Shown: piece after piece, positions 1-10,728 of the stretch | Layout: each line of letters opens with the position of its first letter | Numbering within the stretch: the first letter of the stretch is position 1 | Assembly (NCBI GenBank): GCA_036850905.1 | Contig: CM072095.1 | Span: 48,016,408-48,080,407 of the forward strand | Length of the DNA stretch: 64,000 bases | Reading direction: 5' to 3' | Source: Luffa acutangula | Lineage: Eukaryota; Streptophyta; Magnoliopsida; Cucurbitales; Cucurbitaceae | Notes under the pieces: generated by a model | The model's input: the letters and a program-made list of their open reading frames with translations, nothing else | Database searches by the model: none | What the model was told of the DNA's origin: nothing | Position numbers and translations under genes: made by a program

Positions 1-2390
1 TATACATGTTCTTTTTTTCTTTTTCATTTTTTTTAAAAAGCTTTTGGGTGGAAAAAGGTGGAGAATGGCCTTGTTTGTTGGAGCTCCAATTGAAATTGTG
101 TAATTATTTCAAAAGGTATTTTATGATTGAATTCCCACTTTCCAAGAAAAACAAAAATTTGCAATGGTGGAATTCCTACTCGGATAAAAACTCAACCTCT
201 TCTTTTGCAGCCTCCCACTAACCTCTTGCTTATGAATCAATCCGCAGCCCTTCCTTATGCCCATTCTCCTACCACACTTAGCTAGACAACAACTTCTCAA
301 GTACCACTTGAGCTCTGTTCTTTCATTTACGTGTTCGAATTCTATTACTTTGTCAACGTACGAGTCTCTATTCATCTTACATATCACAATAGAAAAGGAT
401 CCCAGTAATCTTACCTACAATCTATATCAAATTTTACCATCATAATCTACAGACATTCAAAATTGTTGTTGTTACAAAACAGACGATCGAATACATTAAA
501 ATTGAAAAGAAGAAAAAGAAAAAAAATGAGGAATTGATGCATGTGTGAAATGAATTAAGAGAGAGTTGAGAAGGGGATATAGCACATGCATTGCCAAAGT
601 GGCAAAGTGATCGGTTGGGCAACGTTTTTTTCTAAAGCTTTTGCCTTTTTGGATAATTCAGCAATCTCTTTCAAAGCATTTGAATTGAAGCAATGTCCAC
701 AAAGAAAGTCCCCCAAAATTAATTAATTAATTACAATCAGCTGAGTTGTGAAGACCACTTTAATCCTAAATCTAAGGATGGTTTTTTTTTGGTTTAAAGA
801 TTCAAATTTTTCAGAGATGAGTTTAAATTCAATATGGGTCTTTGATTTTTTTTTTTTTCTTTTTTTCAATTTATGAATCAGCCGTCATAATTCCAATACA
901 ATTTTTTTTTTTTTTTTTTTTTTGCTTTTTGTTCAATTAAATAAGTGGTCGAATTCGTATGTTGTAAAAAAGATTATGGGTGTTTTTGTGTTTCTTCGTT
1001 GGAATGATTCCCATCAATGCCTTTACCTTTGTTTTTCTTTCCTTTTAACTCATAGACGTGTCTGGATTTTATTGGTGCACAGAGAATATTAACCAAAATG
1101 ATTAGAGGAAAAAAAAAGGAGAAAGAAGATAACCTTTCCTTTTTCATCATTAACCACACACAAACTAATTAAGGGTATACTTCATCAATTTCATCTTAAT
1201 TCTCTTATTTTTAAATGTCTAAATTTAGTCATTTAACTTTTAATAAAATTTAAAATTGGTCTCTATTATTAATTTTTTTTAGAAAAAAAGTTTATATTAG
1301 TCTTCTTTTTACAAATTTTGAAAATATGTTCTTTTCTTGTATAGAAATTATTATTATTTTTAATCAATTTTAATAAAAATTAACTTCAAAACTATGACGA
1401 ATTAAATGAAATGAAACCTAAAGTATAGAACCTAAATGATATTTTAACCTTATTTTTATGTTTATTCTCTAGAATGCATAGCTGACTGAACTAATTAATG
1501 AATGAGTTTTCACTATTTTTCGAAGACTTTCCTATGAAGGAAAAAGAAAATTTACCCTTGTACTTTTGTTTAATTAGTGAACCGATTTTAGTTCAAGAAA
1601 ACCGATTAATATCTCTCACAAACTAAATTCAAACAACAATCCAATTACGAATTCCAATCTCAATCACAATAAAATAGCTTATTCAAACTTAACACCTAAC
1701 ACAAGCGTATTAATATAAAATTATATTTGGATTCAGAGTCCACCAACGAAAAGTAACTATCTGAATATATCAAATATCATTTCAAGTCTTTTTCTTACAA
1801 AAATAGATACAATTACAAAAAAGGATCGACATCCACATTCTCAGTATCTGGCTTTTTTTTTTTTAAAATGACACAATGTATAGAAAGGAAAAAAGAAAAA
1901 AGGACAATGGATACTTCAAATGAATTAGACTTTGACAATTGAACGGGAGAGATTTTTGAGGTGAAGAATGTAAAAGAGGAAAGAAATGCGGGTTGAATTG
2001 AATTAGATGAGTGTATGTGTGTGCGTGCGCGTGTACGTGTTAAATGGTTTGGTATTTAATGTTGGATGTGAATGTATCATAAGGGGATAGGACCTGAGGA
2101 GTTGGTTTGATTTCTCTCTCAGTGACTCTGTTTCTCGCGGCCGCCATTGAAAGGGTGTGGTTAAGCTGTTGCTTTCTTCGTCTTGTAATTTTTCCTACAT
2201 CGCCTTGCTTCCGTCATTTTCATTCTCCATTTTCAAACTGTTTGGTGCATTGATTCATTGCCTCATTATTAAATTACCACTTTTCTTTTCCATTTCAAGC
2301 TTATTGCTAATGTGGTCCTTTATCATTTTCAATTCCTTTTCATTTACTCTCTATAACTTTTAAAATCTAGATCCCTCCACATTTTTTTTT
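1..2390. other. Intergenic, AT-rich, no gene seen
   Basis: No open frame here resembles a known protein and none is longer than about 90 codons. The stretch holds long T tracts (for example 901-922), a GT/GC-alternating tract near 2011-2040 and an isolated GC-rich patch with an octamer GCGGCCGC near 2138. The patch could belong to an unrecognised transcript, but nothing supports a coding call. Confidence 0.6.
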
Positions 2391-2394
2391 AAGA

Positions 2395-2905
2395 GAATTT
2401 GCAGTAAATGGCAAATAAGAGTTATATAATTACAAATATAGCACAATGTTAAAAGAATTGCAAATATAACAAAATATATCCGAGTATATTACTGATAAAC
2501 TCTGGTTAATTAAAATCTATCTGATAGACTTCGATTATCAGAGTTTATTAGTGATAAACTCTGATTAATCAGAATCTATCAGTCTACTGATAAACTCCGA
2601 TTATTCAGAATCTATCAGTGTCTATCGATTAATCGAAATCTATTAGTGACTATCCATTGATAGACTTTGATTAATCAAATTCTATCAGTGATAGTCACGG
2701 ATAGATTTTGATTAATCGGAGTCTATCAACGATAGACACCGATGGACTTTGAATAATCATAGTCTATCAGTGATAGACACGGACAGAATCTGACAACAAC
2801 TTTTTGGTCTTGTACAATTAATTTTGCTATATATGCAATTAGTTTGCAACGGTGTTATATTGGTTATTAATTTGGTCCAATTTGTCATCTATGCAATTGT
2901 ACCTT
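2395..2905. repeat. Repeat element with degenerate TCTATCAGTGATAGA satellite core
   Basis: From about 2490 to 2790 the sequence is a degenerate array of short units built from TCTATCAGTGATAGAC-like palindromes alternating with GATTAATC-like palindromes. The flanks are related to each other in inverted orientation (left: attgcaaatataacaaaat; right: ttttgctatatatgcaatt). This suggests a TIR-type non-autonomous element with an internal minisatellite. It has no coding capacity. From memory, similar arrays are frequent in cucurbit genomes; the element class is not determined. Confidence 0.6.
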
Positions 2906-2980
2906 CTTTTAAAGAAACTATTTACATGATCATGAGTTGATTTCTATTTTATTTTTTTTTTAATTTGATTGGCAACTAAG

Positions 2981-3298
2981 AGTGTATTTGGATTATTATT
3001 AACGATAAAAAATGTTCTTTCACTTCTTGAAAAAAAATATATATATATTTGACTGTTAAAAAATATTCACTTTTTTTTAATATTCACTTTTTTTTAGTAG
3101 AAAACTCTTCCTATTACAAAATGTTCAAATTCCACGTGAAGAAACCTAAAAAAAATGTTGAAATTATAAAATTGCCCTCCAATTTTAAGTTTCTTCTTAC
3201 TCTACGGTATTCACATTCTCAAAGAGTCAAAATCATTTTGTACAACCAAATAAAGCTGTGATTAAAATTATTTTGTAAAAGATGTAACCAAACACACT
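2981..3298. mobile_element. MITE-like element with short terminal inverted repeats
   Basis: The left end reads AGTGTATTTGG and the right end CCAAACACACT, whose reverse complement is AGTGTGTTTGG, giving an 11-bp TIR with one mismatch. The interior is AT-rich and non-coding. No convincing target duplication could be fixed, so the superfamily is open (hAT or Harbinger-like). Confidence 0.45.
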
Positions 3299-4490
3299 AG
3301 TATTTAAATTAAAATCGCTTTAATTAAAAGAATTTTAAGAAAAAAAGAAGAAAAATTTTAAATTAAAAAAAGGTGTTTAAACTAATAGGGATGTCAAATT
3401 CATCCTTACTAGACTAGAGTTAAGCCTAAGTATAAAAGAGGAGAGAAGGAGTGAATAAAAAACGGTTCCTGAAAATCTATAATGTTTAATCAGACTATAT
3501 GAAACAAATAAATGGTCAAATGGAAATTTTAAAAATCAAAACTAAATTAATAATTTAACATAAAAAACTAATTAATTATTAAGAGGAAAAAAAAAACAGA
3601 GAAATGTAAAATGTTTGAGTATTTGTCATCCTAGGCTTGGGTGCCGATTCCGCATGCTGTCGGCAGGTTTCTTTATCCATTCATTTTATTAATCTAAAAA
3701 TACTTACTTATATTTATATATATATATACACTTTTAGCAGACCATGTCAACGTTTTTCCAATTTAATCCCACAGTCCTTTTCTTTTCTTCCGGTCAGTTT
3801 TCACAACAAATTAATTAGAAATTAAAAAAACATGTACTAATTAAATTGTAAACAAACAAACAAACCAACCAAACTCTTTTGTTTGGTTAAACACGACCAA
3901 ACTTTAAGGAAACCCAAAATCAAAGCGCTTAAAGTAAAAATAAATAAATAAAGATAATATAATGTAAAATAGAAAAAAAAGTGTTGTGGGTGTCAAAGTG
4001 TCAAAAAGATTATAATTTTTATCTAAAAAAAAAAGAGTTTAAAATGAATTAATTTTTGGTGAAAAAAAAAAAATAAATAAAAGCGAGCACCGACTTCTTA
4101 TTTGTCTGAGCAGAAGAATATCCGTCACATTACTTTCAATCCCTCTCGTCTCAACGTCACCGCAACAAAACCCACATTTACAACACACAACATATATATT
4201 TGAATTTTCATAAAGTTATTAAATTTAATTTCATACAAAATTTTAACCTATTCTTCTTCGGCCTCTTCCAACTTGCATCTGAATGTGTAGCTTTCGGACA
4301 TCCTTTTGCTGCCATTCAATGGTGGTAAGGTAAACCCGGTAGGTACCATTCTCAAACCCCACCCCAATTCTAGAATCATAACACCCTCTTCTCTTCCCCC
4401 CACATCAACATCTATCCTTACTCCTGTCTATTAATGTAGGGTCTCACTACGTACTCTCAAAATACACTCCACATAAAAAGATTTTACTTC

Positions 4491-4752
4491 AATTACAAGT
4501 TTGGTCCCTAAACTTTCAGGATTATTGTATCAATTTGGTCTTTGAACTTTCGATTTCATGTCTAATAAGTTGAAGAGACTTGTTGGACACAAAAGTAAAA
4601 GTTTAAGAATAATCTTTGGGATACTTTAAAAGTTCAGAAACTATTGGACACATAATTGAAAGTTTGAGGGTCTATTTGATACATTTTAAAGTTTAGGGAT
4701 CAAACTAATAGACACAACTCTAAAAGTTCAACAACTAAACTTCTAATGGAAT
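4491..4752. repeat. Foldback-type repeat (TTACAAGTTTGGTCCCTAAACTTT ends)
   Basis: The left end begins with attacaagtttggtcccta. The right end, read on the other strand, begins with attagaagtttagttgttga and continues with similar gtctattag-type units, so the element is roughly palindromic. A second member of the same family lies at 47,816-48,223. It is non-coding and AT-rich. Confidence 0.5.
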
Positions 4753-5249
4753 ACTTTATAAATTAATTATGTTTGTTTAATCTCTATCCTTCTATTAAAA
4801 AAAAGAAAAAGAAAAGAAAATCTCTATACTTTAAAATTTTACCAATATATATGTGTGCTTGTTCATTTTGTGTTTAATAAATTCAATGCCATTAACTTTT
4901 GAAGTTCAACACTTAACCGACGTGTTGAGTATATTATTTATGGATTATATTAGAAATTGGTGTGTATCGCATAATTATTAAATAATACATACTTAAATAT
5001 TTATATAAGTATTAAAATAAATTAATAATGTAATTTATTAAACATAAGATTGAAGGAAAGGAACATGAACAAAATAGATTATAACTCTAAAAATTAATTT
5101 AGCATCTGTATTAGAAACATTTTAAAGTAAATGAATTAAAAGGTAGGATAAAAAAAAAAAAGGTGCACTACTCTTGTTAATTTCTTGTGACTATGTCAAC
5201 ATTATTTAAGAATAATATAGAATTGAGTAACTAAAATAATTTACATCAT

Positions 5250-5290
5250 AATTATGAGCCAAAAATTTTCTGAGAAAAAAATTATGAGCC
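5250..5290. repeat. Micro-insertion flanked by 11-bp direct repeat
   Basis: AATTATGAGCC occurs at 5250-5260 and again at 5280-5290, around a 19-nt insert made of A5, TTTT and A5 tracts with a few other bases. One of the micro-insertion family discussed in the findings. Confidence 0.5.
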
Positions 5291-6705
5291 TAAACATGAA
5301 TGGGGTGAGCAGTACATAAAAGCGCAAGAGATTCTTTTTTTGAATGTAGGTGTACGGGTAATTGTTTGGTCTCAAAATAATTTTGATTTGTTTTAAGGCT
5401 AACAGTTGTAGCATAATTAATATAATAATTAATGTTACATATAAAGATAGGTACTTGTTTCGGCGAACTATGATCTCGCATCATTTATTTTCCTACACCA
5501 TTATTATTTTTATTTATTTATCCTTTTTTGGAGTATTTTCCTGCAAAATTATGATAAAAAGACTAAATTATTTTATTACTTCATTTAAGACCTTTGTATC
5601 TTTACATGGATAGTTTTTTGTCAATTACATTAAATATATTTGAAGACATTTCTCAATATAATTTGTGTCGATCCAATCTAGCGAGTACAAAATTGCAGGA
5701 AAAAAAATAAATTAAAGTTGCAAATAAACCATAGAATGTACATTTTTTTTAATGGAACCATAAGGTGTACATAAAAGTTTACATCCAACCCAAGAATAAT
5801 ATCATTATTACTATTTACTAGTACTTGCACACTTTTTAAAAATAATCTGAAAATTAATATAGTTTCAAAAATTATTGACAAAAGTAAGATTTTTTTTTTT
5901 TGGTGTGCCAAGAGCATTTCTTTAAATGAATGAATCTTCTTCTTTTCTTTTTCTTTTGAAACAAAAAATAAACTTTCCTTTTCACCAATTATTTTACTCA
6001 AATATTTGTCTGGTAGAGTTCTGAATCTTCCTAAATAATTCATCCAAGTGAAGTATATGAATTTTATGAAAGATATAATTGGCAGGTGAACATTTAGAAT
6101 GATCTAATAATCAAATCCATGATGACATATAATTATTAAAACAAATGACAAACAAATATTGAGAATTATGAATCATATATAATTAAGATAAGTAAGAGCC
6201 AATATTTAAAACACTATTATCCTATTCATGCATTAATGTGGACATTTCCACTACTAATACTGTTGGATTTGCGACTTAGATTATAGTCCTGACATAAGTA
6301 GTTTAGTAATCAAAATTAGAGATCATTTTATTCAAAGTATCATCTAATTTATTGATGTTGAGTTTGAATTTAAAACAAACGTATATATTTAGACAATTAA
6401 GGAAATAAAATCGTGTCAATGTCAAATATTTAATTAAAATACATATGTTTTGTGAAACTCTATTCTAACCTTAATATAATTATTTGGAATTAGTTGGGAA
6501 GAGATCAATAATTAGGGAGGTGCTTGAACAATCGCAATCAGTCCCCTACAAAAGAACAGATAATTATTATTTAAATCAAAATGAAGGGTTTTGGTAGATT
6601 CATTTTGGATGATAGGGAAATGTTTTGATGTAATTAGCATTTGTGAAGTCACATTATTAGAAAGAGCAAAATTCGCCGACTATTTTGGTTAGCCTTGAAA
6701 AATGA

Positions 6706-6753
6706 AACACAGGCATTACTTTTTTTTTTTTGAAAAAGAACACAGGCATTACT
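6706..6753. repeat. Micro-insertion T(11)GAAAAAG flanked by 15-bp direct repeat
   Basis: AACACAGGCATTACT is at 6706-6720 and 6739-6753. Between them is an 18-nt insert, a T run followed by gaaaaag. On the minus strand this reads as a short body plus poly(A), as expected of a retrotransposed tail with a target-site duplication. Confidence 0.65.
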
Positions 6754-6817
6754 TTATATATATTATTAGGAAATTCTCAATTTTTATCCTAAATTTATTG
6801 TATCAATTTTTATTATA

Positions 6818-7243
6818 AACTTTTAATTTCATACTCTAGACTTAATTAAATATTGTAAATTTTATTCTCTATCTAATTTCTACGGACTTGCCCACTAATT
6901 TTATTAAAATGCGATATAAAAAGGGAAAAATACACTTTTAGTCCTAAGATTTGGGTTAGGTTTCATTTTGGTCAGTTTTCAAACTCGACAATTTAGACAA
7001 TTCAGTCATAAGGTTTGGATTTAGTTTCATTTTGGTTCTTCTGTCCAATTTTCTGTTAATTAGTAACAAATTACTAACGTAGCATTATTTTTTTATTTAA
7101 TTTTAAAATAAAATAATATTAAACTAATAAAAACTTTTAATTTCATCTGATTGGACTCTAGACTTAGTTAAATATTGCAAATTTTATTCTCAGTCTAATT
7201 TCTACGGACTCACCCACTAATTTTATTAAAATGCGATATAAAA
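6818..7243. repeat. Non-coding element bracketed by a ~105-bp direct duplication
   Basis: The stretch 6818-6921 (aaacttttaatttcat ... atgcgatataaaaa) recurs at 7132-7243 with a few substitutions and one 8-bp indel. Exactly between the copies lies a ~210-bp insert starting gggaaaaatacacttttagt and containing gtttcattttggt motifs. This belongs to a dispersed plant repeat type also seen at 53.7-55.0 kb. No coding capacity. Confidence 0.7.
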
Positions 7244-8354
7244 ATCTTAATAAATTTACTAATTTCAATAATATCAAGTTTTGCACAAATTTAAGTTTGT
7301 TTAATACATAAATTGATCATAGATTTAACTCTGTCAAAACCCACAAAATTTAACAAAAATTTAGTTCTAATGTTGTTTTTCTTTTTAAATTTTAAATCTT
7401 ATCAATGTGTACCATACATATGTTTTATAGTTCATTGGAAGCATACGAGAATAATTTCTTAACGATTTTTCAAACAAATAAATTATCAAAGGCTAAACAA
7501 CACTTTCAAATTTAAGGTGAAGTTACCTTAGATACAATTTGACAAATTTAAGGGTAAAAAAAGATTTTTTTTTCTATATTATATAATTTAATTATCTCAG
7601 CAGGCTTGAGAAAAAAATAAAATGGTGTGAAATTCAAGGGTTCATTATTATTATTGTTAGATTCCCATTTTACTTGAATTAGATCATTAGTGTCCCTACT
7701 TCCATATGCTTCTTTTCCACATATGTTCAAACATAATAATTATTTTCGTTGTCATTTTCATACAATAATCTTCTTTTATTCATTACTCCTAATAATATAA
7801 CCTCTCTACCTAATCTGTACAAATTTGGAACATTTCCCCTACTCTATTAACAATTTTACTTTTTACCTTTTCTCAAACAACGATATTTGCCACTCAACTC
7901 TTTCTTTTTACTGTCACCTACATTATTTAATATTTATATATATAAGTACAATAAAAAACTGGATCTTATAACTCACAACAATAAAATATGTATGTAATAA
8001 TTTGAACTTAGATTCAAGGTAGAGCCAAAAATTTAATAGAAATTGACAAAATTTTACATTTTTAATTTATATATATCATTTTTTAGTTTTAAATATTCGA
8101 TAACATGGGGTTCCATTTATTCCAATACCCATTTGGATTTAATGGACTCTATACTATATTTGATAACATGAAGTTTCATCTCAAAACCAATTGACAATGA
8201 GTGGAATAACTCATGTATCTTATAAATTGTGAGGTCTTCACTTATGTTTTCAATGTGGGATCCTCAACAACTTTTATACACAAATTTATATGTCATCTTT
8301 TAGTTAATTTTGTTGAACGTAATATAATAAGTGGAACTTGACCGAACATAAGTC

Positions 8355-8396
8355 AAAATTAAGTTTTTTTTTCTCCCGGGGAAAGAAAAATTAAGT
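8355..8396. repeat. Micro-insertion flanked by 10-bp direct repeat
   Basis: AAAATTAAGT at 8355-8364 and 8387-8396 flanks a 22-nt insert consisting of T8 plus ctcccggggaaaga. The insert is unusually GC-rich apart from the T run. Confidence 0.5.
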
Positions 8397-8567
8397 ATCT
8401 TCGAACAATTCCGCATTGAAAAAAAAAACTTGAATTCATGGAAAAATTCAAGAAAATCAAAAGAATCAATTTGACCCTGTCCTTCTTCTTCTTCTGTTGG
8501 TGTTCTCCCAAAGATTGCAAATATAATTAATCTCTCCTCTCTCTCCTCTCTTATTTCAAATGTTTTG

Positions 8568-8616
8568 AGAAAAAGAAAAAGGTGGGTTTTTTTTTTTAAT
8601 TCAGAAAAAGAAAAAG
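8568..8616. repeat. Micro-insertion flanked by 14-bp direct repeat
   Basis: AGAAAAAGAAAAAG at 8568-8581 and 8603-8616 flanks a 21-nt insert, gtggg plus a T run plus aattc. The repeat is low-complexity, so this member is weaker than the others. Confidence 0.35.
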
Positions 8617-8847
8617 TTTAACCATTGAAATTAGAGAGAAAAGATGCATGATAAATGGAGCAATTTATCACACAAATCTTCATGGAAAAAAAAAAAGACA
8701 GAATACTGTAGTTAGTACACAACATTATTATTTTAGCATTGGACTTTGTTATAAACCTCACATGGTCGCACGAACAAGAGTGGGGACTTTGGCGATAATG
8801 CGACCAATTTTTACTTTCAATTTCATTTTTCTCTCTATCCCCTAATG

Positions 8848-8875
8848 ATAATAATAATAATAATAATAATAATAA
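8848..8875. repeat. TAA trinucleotide microsatellite
   Basis: About nine uninterrupted TAA units. A similar shorter array lies at 9658-9681. Confidence 0.9.
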
Positions 8876-9226
8876 TGTGCTTCAATTTCGAAGGATAATT
8901 AGTTTCTTTTCAGTGGTTGCAGTGTCGGAATCATGCTCTTCTTTTCAAACTCTAATTTCGTCATTAGATTTAATTTAACTACATTAATTAATGATCATTG
9001 CAAAACTAAACCCAAATTTGAAGTTGTGCCTTTTGGTTTTGGTTCTTGAATAAGTCAATGAAAATGAATGAAGAGTCTGAGAAGTTGTTCCCAACAACTA
9101 TGGCTTTAATTACTCAATTCCCTTTGTCGTTTCAAATGAAAACCCATCCCACTTGTTTTTTAACATTTTACAACAATGTCCCAGATGTGTTTTTTTCAAA
9201 ACCACTTTCCTTTCAATGCCTTCATT

Positions 9227-9265
<39 letters not shown>

Positions 9266-9657
9266 GTCTTTCTCTTTTCTAATATATATATATATATATT
9301 TTCCTTCATTCAACTTTTGCTGCATTATTTTTATGAGTCACACAGTTTGAAAGTTGGGTTAAAAAAGGATCACTTTTGCAACTAAATTCAGATTCATTTC
9401 AACTTTAAACACCCCCCCACTTCCAAAAAACAAACACTTAATAAAACCCCCAGGCCACTGGTCAAAGTGGGCCCTTTGCTAATGACTACTGCTTGGGCCT
9501 GGGCCTCACTAGGCTGATGTGGCTTCATGGGCCCCACTTCTGTCTCTTTTTTAATCTCATTTTTTTACTGACTTGTCCCACTTTTGGAGGGTTAAATGTT
9601 GTCCACCCCCATTCATTTGTCTACCACATCTTCTTCACCGTCTCAAGTACCAAAGTA

Positions 9658-9681
9658 AAAATAATAATAATAATAATAATA
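9658..9681. repeat. AAT trinucleotide microsatellite
   Basis: About seven to eight uninterrupted AAT units in non-coding sequence. Confidence 0.85.
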
Positions 9682-10728
9682 AATAGAATCATTGCATAAA
9701 TGGACCATTTAGGTCTTTTGATGGGCTTTTTTTTTTTTTTTTTTTTTTTCTATCTGAATTTGAAGTGAGATGCAAATGAAATTCAAATTAAGTTAAAAAA
9801 GGAACACTTTTTCGTGGAATTTGTTGGAGAGGAAAAAAAGGGTTCATTTGTTAAAGTACGACTTTAAACCCATGTTGTTAAATAAATCATTTAATTTTTT
9901 TTTTTCTTTTTTGCTTGTTAAATAAGATTGTGATATGGTCAGAAGAACTTAATGGTCGACTTTATTTTGTTGGACCCTAAAAAGTGTAGAACTATTTAAG
10001 CTAAGTTTTAATTTGGTAGAAGGCATGAAGTCAAAAATCATGAACATCACAATGTCTAAAATGAGGCTATAAATCATTCACTTCAATGAATCAATGCTTT
10101 ATTTTTTCGGTTGACAAATTTCAATGCCCAACTTTAAAGAGAATGTGAAATCAACCCAATTTTTGTCAATACAGTCATTACTGAATTTTAATATTCTTTT
10201 TGTCATACCACTTGTAAAAATTAAAGAGATGGCCTTTTCCACCAAAAAAAAAAAAAGAGAGAGAGATGGTGTATTTGGGCCGTATTGTATGAAGGGACCC
10301 CAGGCCCATATCGTAGAGTTCGAAACTTTGAAATGTAAAAATGATTGGGCCTTGAATCTGTATTTAGAGCCCATTGTGCAGCGTTGGGCCTGATCCATAT
10401 TAAGTTTAAGAGAATTTCAAATCAGAATAAACTTTAAATGAAGCCCAATTAATATATTTAACAAACAAATCATAGAAATTTATTGTGATGCTTTACATCA
10501 TTCATACAACTCTGAGTTCTTTCTTTCCCATGTTTCTGCATGGTGTTACACTTACGCCACATCCTCGGAATCTACCTAAAACAAGTCAACAAAAAATTCC
10601 CCACATGAAACTTTCTTAACCAAACTTTCATTTTACACAACAATCAAAAGAAGTATAGATTCGCCATTCACCCCCCCACCTGTACAAACTCAGTTGCTGA
10701 TTTGTTCAGCCGAGCTCGATTGGCTGCT

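Larger units (their letters stand above)
3300..10450. other. Long intergenic region without a supported gene
   Basis: About 7 kb of AT-rich sequence. Short frames occur but contain homopolymer runs and match nothing I recognise. It contains several repeats listed separately, poly(T) runs (9235-9259, 9729-9750) and TAA microsatellites. Several TGGGCC/GGCCCA (site II-like) hexamers cluster at 9482-9530 and 10270-10390, downstream of the CNGC gene. Such motifs are common in plant promoters, but no adjacent gene start was found for them to serve. Confidence 0.5.

Noticed and set aside
2490..2790. tetO-like repeats as evidence of vector or bacterial contamination
   Set aside because: The units are degenerate, embedded in AT-rich plant sequence with element-like flanks, and no vector sequence surrounds them.
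2490..2790. CRISPR-like array
   Set aside because: The units are variable palindromes without unique spacers, in a plant nuclear context.
5678..6043. 121-codon open frame on the minus strand
   Set aside because: Lys- and Phe-rich product of A/T runs, no recognisable domain, no gene-like composition, no neighbouring exon.
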